From Nymphaea colorata (Eukaryota > Streptophyta > Magnoliopsida > Nymphaeales > Nymphaeaceae), in contig NC_045146.1 of the NCBI RefSeq assembly GCF_008831285.2, positions 24,631,703 through 24,695,702 of the forward strand: a stretch of DNA of 64,000 nt, written 5' to 3'. A model generated the notes under the pieces. That model did no database searches, was not told the DNA's origin, and saw nothing but the letters and a program-made list of their open reading frames with translations. The translations under genes and the position numbers were made by a program. Of the stretch, positions 24,560 to 37,915 are shown in pieces. Positions within the stretch are counted from its first letter, which is position 1. Each line of letters begins with the position of its first letter.

Positions 24560-27500
24560 CTACTCCACATTCCATTCTGCTTTCGGTATTTGACCGGAAT
24601 CAACTATGTAAACCTTTTTCCGAGGCTTCCCACTATAGGTACCCGCTCCACCCTCTATAGCATAGACTGTATCCATGCCATCAATAACCTTCCCAAAAGC
24701 TACATGCTCACCATCAAGCCTGACATGCAAGAATACCAAAAGGCAAGAAATCACTTGCAGGTCATCGAGAAGCTCCCCCCAACAGAGAGAGAGAACAAGA
24801 ACCAGAGCTAAAGAAGTTAGATACCAGTAAGTCTTCACTGTGGTAATGAAGAACTGTGAACCATTTGAATCAGCCCCAGAGTTCGCCATTGACACAATAC
24901 CTGAACGGACAAAGTTTGTTACTGAAATGCTTGAAACACAGAAATGAAAAAGTATGCTTCACATTTCACATTCACAGCTATAATACAGAAAATGTATATT
25001 AGTATTACCGTTGCATTTAGATCATTCTTAATCGCATTATGTAGGATCCTAAAGCAGATAAGGGGAATCTAGAAAAACTATAAATAGCAAGACAATAGAA
25101 AATAATTCTATTGCTATGTTACATGGATGCAGGTGAGGGTGTAGACACTGGTGTAGAACATTTTCCAAAAGCTTGAGTGCAGATATATATATAATTATAT
25201 GTGTGTGTGTGTGTGTGTGTGCGCGCGCGCGCGTGTGTGCGTGTGTAGAGCAAAAATATAAATTGCTAAACAAAAAAGACCTAAAAAGGCAAAAACAATA
25301 CAAATTATTATTTTGCTATGTCCAAGCCATATTGACGTGGGTATGCAACCTTCCAAGTGTGTACAAGTGACATCGACATAGTTCTATCGCCAGTTAAAAG
25401 AGAATCAAGTTAACCAATTCAACTAGGGAAGCATATAAATCTTCAATACATGACAGCAGCAAGAATCAAAACAATAGCAAAAACAAAGAAATTCCCCAAA
25501 CTAACCATTTGGAAGCATTGAAAGGAAAAAAAAAGGCAACAATTGCAGGTGTTTTATGCACAGATCTGTTAACAGCTTTAAAAAACTAAATAAATGTGAT
25601 GGGTCAAACAAACAGATAGCTCTATGGATTATGTTCCTTCTTCAGATGGTAGCTTCAGTTGACTATGCAAAGGACCCAAAACATATTTCCTCATGATGTA
25701 GGACAAGATTTTAAAAAAAAAAGAACACCAAAAATCAAGGGTGTTTACTTTGACAAATATATTTAAAAACAACGAACTGGCATAACAGGAGAAGGTAAAA
25801 TATGATCGCATCACATATGGAGAAAACCAAAGTTTATGGTTAAAACCCACAAACCTGGGCTAGAATGCTTTATCTTAAAATTTTCATCAGGAAAAGTGCC
25901 TCCATAAATAGATTCATTCCCTCTCCCATCTCCATAAATAGTATCTCCTCCTTGTATCATAAACCCAGGAATTATACGATGAAATGGTGTTCCCTTATAA
26001 TGTAGATTTTTTCCCCTTGATCCTTTTCCCTTCTCACCTAAGAAAAGAACAATCAGCGAAAAAAGGTCCAATTAGCTACAAAGATTTAAGGAAAAAAAAA
26101 GTTAAATCACGATATTAATGTAATTCTGATTGAACAAGTCCTACAGTTCTTTCCAGACAATAAAAGTGACAACAAAGATAAGAGCAGCTGCACATGCACT
26201 TGTTCATCATGAGAACTCAATGGAATGAAACAAATACGAGAACAAGTACCTGTGCAAAGAGCCCTGAAATTCTCTGCAGTACAAAAGACAATTAATTTAG
26301 AAAGCAGTATAAGACAAGAATATAAATGCAAGGAAAAAAAAAGGAAACTAACAAGGAATCCATACAATTCTTCATTAATCTCTGAGAATTTTCCAGAACT
26401 GGAATAAAATATCCCACAAGCTTTCACTTCTGTCGATGGTCATACCAGAAGAAATTTAAGGAAGCTATTGCAGTCTCAGAGGAGCTTAGTTGCAAAATAT
26501 AACATGGATCATCTCTTGAATTTCCATTTCTTGATGATGCAAAAAAATTAGTTCTAGATGTCAGACAGCACTTTGTCTTCAATCCAAATAAAAAATTATG
26601 TTAGAAAAAATTTCCAGGACATAATCTATGACATGAAAATAACAATTTTTTGCCAAAAAAGGAAATTTTGCCTGAACGTACTACCTACAAGTTATCTATT
26701 CTCCTCTAAGAAATTACTTAGGGAGTACTCCTTTTGAGATGCATAAATTCATATGTTTATGCATGTGTGTGTGTGTGCAACGTTATTGTTAATCTTAATA
26801 TAGTATCAACAAGAGTTTCTGTAGAGAAGTGGCTCCTGTAGAGCATTCCGAAACACATGAAACAGATAAGAGAAAATTAGAACTTGAATTTCTTCCTTGG
26901 TAGTTATTATATATTTAGATTTTAGAGACACTAAATTCATGATGCTACAATTAACAGGAATACATAACTAGAACTAGACCATCAGCCGATCGGTGGAAAC
27001 TTCCACTACATTGAGATTGTAGGGCGTAAAATTTAACCATGAAACTCCATCAATTATAACGAAGCCCTAGTAAAAACCGATCCTTTCATAAATAAATCCA
27101 TGAAAAAAAAAAATATTGTTTGTTCTCAAGAAGTTCTTGAATTAAATAACACATATCCATTTGGGTACTGCAGTGACAGAAGGAACAGGACATACCAACA
27201 GTTTTTGGCACCACCTCACCATACAAGCCTATAATGATTCTACCTACAAAAGATGAAAAAGAAGTCAAGCGAGCTATATTGAACTGAATGGGAGAAAAGA
27301 AATAGAATTAACAAGACATAAACATGAGAAACAGATAGTGCAAATTTTTAATAGGACAATGTGCTTATATCCAGTTAAAACTTCTCCAAATGAAAAAGGG
27401 AAAAAAGAATTAGCATAAACAAAATAAAAAGTTATATGAATGAAGACTTGGTGCAGAGGTCATATATATATGAATTCTAAATAACAGGACTTTCAATATC

Positions 27501-29492
27501 AGAAACCTTTAACATGAAAAGATGCAAGAGTTGATATCATTTATCTTCCTGAAATTCCTGAAACCTGCTCATGCCTGGAGTAAGAGCTACCATTTTCTAT
27601 CAATATTGGCCACAAAAGTTCACTTATTCATGGGTCATTCTTCAAAGTTCAAACTTCCAAAAAGGGTTTGTGAGTGAAATAATTATTCCCATGGTTACAT
27701 ACCTCATGAGTGAATCTTGAAAGTTCAACAAGAAAACAGCAAACAAACATAGTGTACTACCATATCGCATAGACAGATATAACCATGTACATTGCTGCTG
27801 AGCCACTTGTCCAACTGATGACAGAACAGTGAATTGTGGTCAAAATGTTTTCACACATGTTCACATAACTTTTGACTTTTTCTCTTTTATTACAATGTTT
27901 TCTAATGTTCTTGAACACAAAGAATATCTTACAGTAGTCACATGCATGCATGGCTTCTTGCTAATCATTATAGACATAGACAAAGATGGGTGAGGCAAAT
28001 ATAGTGTATAAATAAAATAGTGAACAAATGGTTAAAAAAAATATATGCAATAAAACAAAAAAGAATAAAACCTGCACAGAAGTTGTGCAATGCAAACATT
28101 ATTTTCAGTGGAAAACATAAGCAATTTGCTTACCAGCATGTTGTCCATCAATATCAACATCCAAATATACTTGATGAGTAACCGCCGGAACCTCCTCAAT
28201 CTCCACTTTCTCCTCCTAAAATCAGACGTGCAATAGATGGGTAAGATTTTTGCTACGAATCCAATATATGAAACCATCCACATTTTGAAAGACAATATCT
28301 TACGGAATGGTTCAAGTCAACAGGCAACAGATAAAATCAGAAGTAACAATTTCATCTTAACACATTAAGGTTGGCATGACAAATAACAATAAGGGTAAAA
28401 AATGTCTTCTAAATTTTAGTGCTACCTGTGGACAAATAATCAAATACGAAATCACAGGTAATGTGTTGGTAAGGTCGACAAGAATCCCACTCATCAATAG
28501 AAATAAGTTGCCCAAATCTAGCTGGAGATTATTTCGAAGATAAAAAAAGTACAAAGCACAACGCATAATGCAAATATGATTATAGATGCAATTAGTCACT
28601 TGTAGATATAAGACTACCAGTTACATGTGAATCAACACAAGAAACCTACCCAGATCATAACTCCGCGCTTCCAATTAGCAGCACTATGTAACTATTTTAG
28701 CGATGTTTCATTAGGCATATCCCATTCAGAACTCATTAGATCCAAGTACCAGCAATGTGTGAAATGGCAGGATTGTGGTCTCCGTAGATTTTCTTCCAAT
28801 ATTAAGATAAAGAGTCAATTCCAAAGGAAATAGGAAAATAAAAGAGGAAAAAAGGAATAGCCGGAAATCTGCACAACCCAGGTAATCACGCGGTCGAGAT
28901 CAAAACCAAGAATAAGTAGCATCCAATGACAAAGATCCACCCTAGAGGACCTCGGAACTCGGAAGGTAGCAAAATGTAAAGATCTGATCCAAGTTTCCAG
29001 CCCCAGCACCCTCGGGCAGAAAGCTTCCAACCTTACGTAATGGATTTCTTCAATTAATTAGCTTGCCTTCTCCACATTCTCCAATCCGCAGAACCATTTT
29101 CAAAGATGCATAGAAAAGGGCAATGAAACATAAGCAGATTCACTATATGGAGCAATAGCCACAAATTTGTCACTCCTAAACTTCACTTTCAAAGAACCCA
29201 GAGTACCCAACTGAATTAGCAGAAAATGTAGACCACCCACATGAGAAAGCACACACAAAATCCACCAACTGAAAAAAAAAAAAACTGAGAAGACCAACAA
29301 CCCAATTTCATCCATAAGGAAACGCCTTGAAAATCAAAGATGAAAACCAATGCAAAATCTATTGACAACGCAAGAAAATGTTCCAGAGATGCAAGGGGAA
29401 AGGAGAGGGGCTACCTCCTGAGGGAAGGACCACACAAGAACCACAACAACGACTACGACCGACAGCAGAATTAGCAGCCCTTTTCTCCTCAT
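24560..29492 (-). CDS. CYP21-1: Cyclophilin-type peptidyl-prolyl isomerase, CYP21-1-like
   Basis: Seven exons: 29492-29415, 28215-28134, 27243-27196, 26273-26250, 26037-25855, 24900-24825 and 24719-24560. They splice to 651 nt (216 residues) in frame. Residues 5-23 are a hydrophobic signal or anchor ([13 protein letters not shown]). After an acidic linker comes the PPIase domain: [80 protein letters not shown], and [12 protein letters not shown]. The active-site residues expected from human CypA (Arg in FHRI, Phe-Met and Gln in GFMIQGG, the Trp-Leu and His in WLDGEH) are all present, so it should be active. The C-terminal [17 protein letters not shown] is characteristic of Arabidopsis CYP21-1 (At4g34960) as I remember it. 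It would act in the secretory pathway. Exon 4 is only 24 nt. Confidence 0.93.
25183..25246. repeat. (TA)n/(GT)n/(GC)n compound microsatellite
   Basis: Alternating purine-pyrimidine tract (TA, then GT, GC and GT) inside the cyclophilin intron between exons 5 and 6; such tracts can adopt Z-DNA. Confidence 0.95.
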
Positions 29493-29640
29493 TGTAGTAT
29501 CAAATTGGCGCGATCCACTTTCTCATCACCACTTGTTTCAATTACAAGAGGACCGTTCTCCTTTCATGGAGGGCTCACCTTCTCCGGATTCACCCTATAC
29601 TTCCTTCGACAGCAAAGACGATGCAGCAAGATCTTCGACC

Positions 29641-29796
29641 AGTCTGGCCGACCGAGACTGTGGAAATGGCTGCGTCGTCAATTTCCGACTCTATGTAAAG
29701 GATAATCTGTAATTTCGGATAGTCTGGCCGACCGAGACTGTGGAAATGGCTGCGTCGTCAATTTCCGACTCTATGTAAAGGATAATCTGTAATTTC
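29641..29796. repeat. 80-bp-period direct tandem repeat just upstream of CYP21-1
   Basis: 76 identical bases at 29641-29716 and 29721-29796 (start agtctggccg, end taatttc), separated by four bases. They lie 150-300 bases before the cyclophilin start codon, so in its promoter or 5' untranslated region. Confidence 0.95.
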
Positions 29797-31441
29797 CGAG
29801 TCTTTCAAGAGTAAGACTTTCACCACAGATACACCGGCGTGTTTAAAGACTCAGTCAACTGTATTTGCTATGCTGGAATTTGCGATCTGCAAAAGGGCCT
29901 GATGCGGTTCGAGGATCATGTTCACCGTGGTCCGTGCCTGCTTTTTAACCAGAATGTCTGATTCTGGATCATGATCCAATCTAGATCCAGTATCGATTGT
30001 ACAAATCAAGTATATCTGGACGTGGGCATCGCTGAATTCAACAAAATCAGATCTTTACAGTTCTTTTTCATAAAAATTGGCCACTATATCCAGACATGAT
30101 TAGTTATTTAGATGTATCAAATATGCCTTTTTTATGTGTACTCACATTTGGATGTTATTCAAGTTCACTAGGATTCTTACAAACTCTTGAGACTAACTCA
30201 TTCCTAGTTCTTTTCGTATAATCTCTCCTTGTATATATATTATTTCCCCAAAAGGCATCCCTTTATAGAATTTGGTAGGTCCATGCCCCGTAGTCCAGTG
30301 CCACTGGCATTTCTAAATGATGTAGTTCTAGGGCTTAATAATTTCAGATCTGCGAACCCTGAAATTCCTCAGACGTTTAGAGCCTACATTTAAAATAAAA
30401 GCACCCAAGATCGATTTGAGATCAGACATGATACAAGGCATGATACTAATTGAAATGAGCTTTAGATCCCAAGACCAAGAGCTTTCGCACGTGGACTATG
30501 CAAGCCATTCGGGTTTGATCCAAACCCTGGCAAAGGCCCGACATATAACACTGATCTTGAAAGACACCCAATTTCATAAGCCACTGATCTCGAAGCCGGC
30601 AAGTCTTAGAACAGAACAGCCTAACGATTCTCATGGGAAATCTATGGGATGTAAATGATTCAGACATAAATAAGCTAGTACGTACAAGGGAATTGAGTTT
30701 GGTTCTGTTAGAAAATGGCATTTCTCAAGCACTAATGCTGGTAGCAGTCCGGTCCGTAATTTTTTTTTTTTTAACCATCTTCTCCATGCAACATAAGTCG
30801 TTTTTTTTTAACTAAGTCAAAGGTAAAGGAGCCTCATGGGAGCAACCATAAAACCTCTTGCTTGCATCTCTCCACCTCCAGAAGATAAACGTATCTTTAG
30901 GTTGCCTAAGGAGTGAAACATCATACGGATTCGACCTACAACCGGCTGCCTACTAGTCATGGCCTGCACCCACTGCACCAGCTCTTTTGGGTCTTCCACA
31001 AATGTAGTTTTTTAAAGGGCTAAGTTTCTAAGGTCTTCAAAATAAGTAGTTTCTTAGAGGGCGCCTGGAATTCTGTCCGACCACATTGTGCTTAGGTTGT
31101 TTTCTGTCGTTTTGTCTTGAAGGACGTCCATTCTCTTTTTTACTCAGGAGCACCCAAAGGAAACAAGAAGAAGAAGAACAAGCTAATCTGCTTCCATTCT
31201 AGAAACATATTTTTTACACTCTATCTCTTAGCAAAATTATGGAAGACAATGAACATTGGAAACAAAAAAAAAGAGATCACGCTTCCAAAAATTTTCCATC
31301 AACCTGTTGAATGGTGATGAACCCTCGTAGCAAAATTTGCCGTCTCTAACAAAATTATGGAAGACAATGAATAACACGAAAAAGATCATGCTTCTTGAAA
31401 TTTTCCCTCGACTTGTAGCGTGGTATTAAAACATAGGCAGA
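29797..31441. other. Intergenic region between the cyclophilin and MFS gene 1
   Basis: No gene recognised. From about 30284 the sequence is shared with unit 2 of the duplication (from about 37918). The part before 30284 is missing in unit 2. Confidence 0.6.
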
Positions 31442-34400
31442 TCACAACACGTGCCGGTTATAATTCCGTTGCCACCGTTTCCGCTTAAGAAGTTGAATGC
31501 AAACTGCTGCAGAAAACAACCCAAATGAAGATAATGCCATGATGGTTGAATTCTCAAGCTTCCGATTATATCCACCCTGAAAATTTTTAGGGACGGACGA
31601 AAAGATTCAGGATTAAAAGGCGAAAAAAATATAAAAAATAAGCCAAAGAAAACGTTGCGCACCTGGATCAAAACATACAAGATTCCAGCATTTGCAGGTA
31701 CCAGAGACAGGCTCATCATGCCAGCACGCAATTCATTCGGAACATACCTGCAGTTACGAAGTGATATGAAATCACTTGCATAGATGACAGAATCAAAACA
31801 TCAGATTAATAACTTTTTAACAAATTTACATGCTCCGCAGCCTTGCAAGTGAAGGTACAATCAGGCCGAAAGATCCATGGATAATGCAGAAGAGAACCAC
31901 TAGGACTGCAATTTCCTGCAATAAATGTTTGTGGAATCTACTCAAAAAATGTCAAACATAAAGGAGATTTATTTTGCATTCTCCAAATATGAAAATGCTG
32001 CAAAAATGTGAACGTGCATATGATTTGTCTTAATTGTTCTTCGAGTAATACTCTGAAACCCAAAGTTCAAAAGATTCAAATTTTTTGAACTTCACGTATT
32101 TGAATCTTTTCACATTGCAAAATTGGATCCTTACAGTTGCCAATATGGAAATGAGACGCCAACTATTTCTAAGAGATTTAAGTGCATATGGTCCAAGACC
32201 ACATAGGTTTCTACTGTTCTACCTCCCCAAAATATGCATTGGATACAGGGAATTATATGTTTCTCATGTTGAGCTAATCCAACGGATACATCATAGGCAT
32301 GGATAAATAAATACTAAACATGGAGGTTCATGTTCAGTGTGTTGTTCTAAAAAATTTTACCTGATAGTCATAAGCTATAACAGAAAATGAAAAGCCAACC
32401 ACCATGAAAGCAATAGCCAAGCAGTCTTCTATTTCAACGGAAAAAACACCATTGAACATCCATGGAACCATCGTGCTACCAAACATTCTTGCAGCAAGCA
32501 GACATGGGTATATTAATCCTAGAGCCACTTCTCTCCCATCTGCCTGTACGAAATGAAAGAATGAGTGGCCAATTTATTTGGAAAATAAAAGCAGCTTATG
32601 TGTTGCTATGACAAATACATAAGTTCAGTTTAATATTTAAATGACGAGTTAGGATGGAACTTGTCCAATAAGAATTAGCATCTATAGCACCATCAACCTG
32701 GACCAGTGCATGGCTCAATTATATTAGTGCGAGGATCTCGTATCTGTTGTTGCAGCAAAGGACGTTCAATCAGCCTTCATGAATCACGATCCACAAAGAC
32801 ATTTTATTGCTTCCCTTTCTAGTTTTTCTTCCTTGTTTTTCTTCCGTTTTTTTCTTGGCTTCAGTGAACAGAAGTCAGGAACAGTGTCACAAATATTAGG
32901 GAAATTTTCGAAAATCTCATGATATTTAAGAGAAAATCAAATAAAACAAAAAAATTGGAAAAATTCGCTCGCAATATGTATGAGAAAATCAAATAAAATG
33001 AAAACATCGGGAAGAAGTCACAAGATTTTGAAAATCTTGCCAAAACAATAATCTCATGATTTTTTTCCAAGATTTTAATAATTTTTAATTTTTAAAAATT
33101 TTATGGGTTTTAATTATTTTTATGATTTTCTTAATTTTTAAAAAATTGTCAAGATTTTCCCAAGATTCTCCCAAGAAAAACAACTTTGCTGAAAATTACT
33201 CCAAAAAAACCTCACTGATATTTCTCCGAGAACGGTATTTGTGACAATGGTCAAGACTAAAAGAGATTCAGAACCTTAGGATCTAGATCTCAAGTGCAAA
33301 CAAGTTTCTTGTTCATTTGGTACCAACTAAATTGCTTCTACGACTGTAAGTACAAGCATGCTTTTCTGTGGCATTACATTTTAAGGTTATTAGCACTTAA
33401 AGCATAGAAAAGCCAATGGAAAAAATAATACCACTACAGTTGGTGCCCAGAGAAGCCAAAAGATTGCCATGGAGAAGTGAACAGCTGAATGAGCACAGGC
33501 CAATAGCAATACCCTTCTATCTGGCAGGAAATTACAGAACTTGCTTTATAAGTGAACAACAAAGAAACAAAGAAAGAACATAAAAATGCACAAACAGAGA
33601 CATACATGCACGAATAAAAAGAAAGAAGAAGCATGCAAGAGCATACAACACAGGCATGTATTCATGCATGATCAAGACATGCATGTCCAAGAAGCAACAG
33701 AAGAACACACATATGTATACATAAATGGAATGTGACACCTTGTTAAAAATGATTCTTTTTTCATAATACATGGAATAATTAATTATTACATAGACAATCT
33801 CTAGTTATGGGCCTAGCTGGGAATATCCATTAAGACCAAAAGTTGGACTGTATTTTGAAGATAGTGGAGACTGGAAAGTTAAATCCCAAAATTGGATATC
33901 AACAACGTAGTAGTAATTTAACATCAGTGTCATTACTCTACTACTACTCCAAACGAAAGCTTCCTTGAATATCGACATACTAAAACTTCCATGGATACAA
34001 AGATTTTCAGTTACCATTAAGAAAAAGCGAAGACAATGAAAGCTTGTAATTCTTGAAAGTAGATGTTGGTACATGTTCATCCCACCCGCTATTGATATAA
34101 AGGATGCAAACAATCGCCAGAGCAGAACCGAAAACAGTAGGGGAGGCTAGCCCACTCTCAGAACTCCATGAAATAAAGGAATTTGCCATAACCTGGCTTC
34201 CAACTAGTGAAGCTGATTCCATAAAAGTCATCAACCAAAAAGTGCCACTCAACAATTCCTTCCTGAAACCCAACTGAAAAAGAAACAACCAAGTGCACGA
34301 AACATTAACAATATAATAAACCAAAGCCTTTCAATACTAAGTTAGGAAAAGCAGTCACATTCACTGCAAACCTTTTCATGTTCAGAGACCATCCATGTCT

Positions 34401-36695
34401 CGAAGCTGCATGAATATATTGATAATGACAATGACAAGAAGATGCATGTCAACCAAACACTTGGATATTTGTTCATGCCCCTTATTATGCCACCCGCAAG
34501 TTGCAGAAGGCAAGCAAACATGCATGCTTTCTTTTGCCCTCTGCAGTGTAGGCGAATCAATCAGAACACTGACATGACACAAGGTTAGTTCTCAAAAAGA
34601 AACAAACTTAAGCCTGAGAATCATCAGAATGAAGAAACTTATCACCACAAACATTCTGAAAATAATTTGGGGAGTATACAAGATGTATTTATGATCAAAA
34701 AGAAGGAAAATGAGGTCAGTTAAAGGCCTCAAAGGCATTATTTTCCAACAAAAAATTCATGCTTAGCATGTTTTGCTTTAACAAGCCAAGAAACTGATGG
34801 TCATCCAAATTGTGATAATCAACATCACAATGACTCTCTACTACACAAATATATGTTTATGCTTATATAATAGGTTCACATAAGCTACCACTTATAAGTC
34901 TTCTTTCGCTAAGAAATTCTTCAAACATCATTTGGTGCAGTTACATATGATATTTGGCCTATATTATTAAACCAATCCTCATGTTTTCTCAACATGATGG
35001 AGCAGCACAAATGTGCTGCATTACCACATTCGTTTGATTACTCATGAAATACTCTTGTGTATCACTAAACCAAAGGAATGGAAGCACATCACATTTTTTC
35101 TGTTCATTTGGTTCCTTTGATAATGCTTACCTGCTTTGGATTCTCCTAGTGACAACGAAATGAAATCACAAAGGCATATAATGGTTGCTAACAAGATCCT
35201 TTTAGGCCCATAATTCAATCATCCAACACAATAAAGGGAATAAAAAGGGTAAAGAGGAAGCCCATAATGGTTGCTTTCAATTGCTAATTTTGTTTTGTCC
35301 TGTTTTTTTGGTCAATACACATCTTTCTTCACTTGCTATAAGCAAGTCTTTTCTAGGACTGAACACCAAGCCAACCAGTTTATGAAATATGCCTCGCAAT
35401 GAGTTTTTAATTCTTCAGGAAGGGTGTGTCTGACAACGCTATGAAACAGATTCAGTTGTAAATGGACCATGCCAAACAGAGGGTTAACAATGAGGATTGC
35501 TCCAGCTCCAGGTGATTTTTGTAAATCAGAATAAAAATCTTGCCTATACTTGAAAAAATATTGGCCATATAAAGCACAGTATTAAGAGCAACTCCCACAG
35601 CTGCTATTTCCTCCCCCTCTTAATCAGGGTAACATCAAGCAGCCATTGGATTTGGTAAATGCTATCTGAAGCAAAAAGCAAGGAGCTTACAAAATGTTGT
35701 GGAAAGCGTTATTTTGCAAAAGGGTGTGAGCATCCTTCACAACCAGAAGCGTGCTTCGCATTTAAGGGAAGCATGCTTCCTTTGGAAGGGGCGGGACCTT
35801 CTTTCGTGAAACTAACCCTTTTTTTCCAAAATTTTTAGTTCCATCAGTGCCCAAACTTAATTTTACAAAAAAAAATTGGAAATTGAAACATGAGCATTTC
35901 ATTTTTGTTAGTGTGTGCGTATATATATATATAAATATACATATATATATATATATAATCCGCTCGTGGTTCAATTCCTGTGTTTAACAGACGAAGCGAG
36001 TAGCGGAATCAGTAGAAAGGAAATTCAGAAACATGTGCAGGAAGTGGGGGAAAGTACTAGTAGTTCTAGCAGCACCTTAGTACCAGTCAACCACTAAGAA
36101 TGTCATATAAAACTCCTGACAAACTACAGAATTCAAGAAGGTAAAGATCTGAACTACAGCTACAGCGAACTAACAATTACAAATGCAGAAACGAAGACGA
36201 ATTGCCACTAAAGACACATGAGACAATAGCAAAGTAAAAACTCACAGAACATCTGAAAGAGGCCCCAAGAACGTTCCAAGAAGAAGAGAAGCAACACCAC
36301 CATGTGAGAGAACCAGAGCCATTTGCTCCCTGTTCAGACCCTGAGCAACATACTCGATCTCTCCGAAGACATTTTGAATCCCTTCGACCACTAAGCATCA
36401 TCCCAAAGGAATTGTAAATCACTAAAAAGAGGCGATACCCATCAAAGATGGAGGCCGGCAATCCGTAAAAGAGGCACAAGAAAAGCACAGTACCTGACAC
36501 CAAGCAGTACGCAACCAAGAAGCTCCATTGGAACCGAGGAAACTGAGATGGGTAGGTCGAGGAGCCAGCCTTTCTAGATGAGATCTTTGAGAAGAAGAAT
36601 GGGAAGAGGAGGATCGACGCTGAAGACGCAGAAAAGAGGAGGAAGTAGAGCCAAGGACTGGGCTCCCAGACGTCAGGCGGGATGACTACCCCCAT
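31442..36695 (-). CDS. Major facilitator transporter, MFSD5/MOT2-like (At2g23093-type), copy 1
   Basis: Nine exons: 36695-36494, 36390-36246, 34540-34372, 34273-34015, 33520-33432, 32543-32361, 31915-31830, 31747-31663 and 31576-31442. They splice to 1353 nt (450 residues) in frame. The N-terminus MGVVIPPDVWEP is followed by about a dozen hydrophobic segments. An MFS motif A-like loop, GTFLGPLSDVLGQKKAC, sits at about residues 102-120. Family blocks include IYSCSFETWMVSEHEK, FWLMTFMESASLVGSQVMAN, MAIFWLLWAPTVVADGREV, GLIYPCLL and RSMYVPNELRAGMMSLSLVPAN. The family includes molybdate-anion transporters (MFSD5/MOT2), but the substrate of this divergent plant branch is not established by sequence. 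The C-terminus is a short basic tail. Its paralogue lies 7.7 kb away on the same strand. Confidence 0.9.
32749..32753. other. Empty site corresponding to the mini-insertion in copy 2
   Basis: Single gttgc in an intron of MFS copy 1. In copy 2 the equivalent site has gttgc on both sides of a 30-bp insert (40485-40514). Confidence 0.8.
35918..35958. repeat. (TA)n microsatellite
   Basis: Interrupted TA tract in intron 2 of MFS copy 1, inside the 449-bp stretch missing from copy 2. Confidence 0.9.
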
Positions 36696-36917
36696 TTCCT
36701 ACTGGTTGGTTGAGATGGTATCTGCTAGGTGATGATGATGATGATGATGGGTCGGCACGCCATGACCGGAAGGCTCTCCAGGAAGCCGAATATGTAACGA
36801 GAAGTCGGAAGCTTGCCGTTTGTTTTGCAGATTCTTCCAACAGGTTAAATCGGTTTCAGGTTCTCAATTGGACCGGCTCACCGTCGTCTTGAAGCTTGGC
36901 TATCACGAAGGCCGGGA

Positions 36918-37915
36918 ATCTCCACTTTCTCCTCCTGAAATCAGACGGTGCACCAGATGGGTAAGATTTGCGCTACGAATCCAAAATATGAAAGCATCCA
37001 CATTATGAGAGAGTATCTTATGGAATGCTTCAAGACTTCAAGAAACAGATAAAATCAGAACAGTTTCATCTTAACACATTAAGGTTGGCATGACAAATAA
37101 CAATAAGGGTAAAAAATGTCTTCTAAATTTTAGTGCTACCCATGGACAAATAATCAAATACGAAATCACAGGTAATGTGCCGGTAAGGTCGACAAGAATC
37201 CCACGCATGAATTGAAATAAGTTGCCCAAATGTAACTGGAGGTTATTTTGAAGATAAAAAAGTACAAAGCAGAACGCATAATGCAAATATGATTATAGAT
37301 GCAATTAGTCACTTGTAGATATAAGACTGCCAGTTACATGTGAATCAACACAAGAAACCTACCCAGATCATAACTTCGCGCTTCCAATTAGCATCACTAC
37401 GTAACTACTTTACCGATGTTTCATTAGGCATATCCCATTCAGAACTCATTACATCCAAGTGTCAGCAATGAGTGAAATGGCAGGATTGTGGCCTCCCTAG
37501 ATTTTCTTCCACCATTAAGATAAAATAGTCAATTCCAAAGGACATAGGAAAATATAAAAGGAAAAAAGGAATGGCCGGAAATCTGCACAACCCAGGTAAT
37601 CACGCGGTCGAGATCAAAACCAAGAATAAGTAGCATCCAATGACAAAGATCCACCCTAGAGTACCTCGGAACTCGAAAGGTAGCAAAATCGAAAGATCTG
37701 ATCCAAGTTTCCTGCCCCACCACCTTCGGGCAGAAAACTTCCAACCTTACGTAATGGATTTCTTCAGTTAATTAGCTTGCCTTCTCCACATTCTCCAATT
37801 CGCAGAACCATTTTCAAAGATGCATAGAAAAGGGCAATGAAACATAAGCAGATTCACTGTGGTGCAATCAGCCACAAATTCGTCACTCCTAAACTTCACT
37901 TTCAAAGAACCCAGA
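36918..37915 (-). pseudogene. Cyclophilin fragment (exon 2 edge plus intron 1) in the duplication
   Basis: Matches 28199-29212. Only the first bases of exon 2 (complement of 36918-36938, after a TTTCAG acceptor) remain, and exon 1 is gone, so it cannot encode a protein. Confidence 0.85.

Larger units (their letters stand above)
28199..36912. repeat. Segmental tandem duplication, unit 1
   Basis: This block runs from within cyclophilin exon 2, through intron 1 and exon 1, and through the MFS gene 1 with its upstream region. It is repeated in direct orientation at about 36913-44453. The junction lies at cacgaaggcc/gggaatctcc near 36912-36918. Homology covers exons, introns and flanks, so it is a DNA-level duplication, not retroposition. 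Confidence 0.9.
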
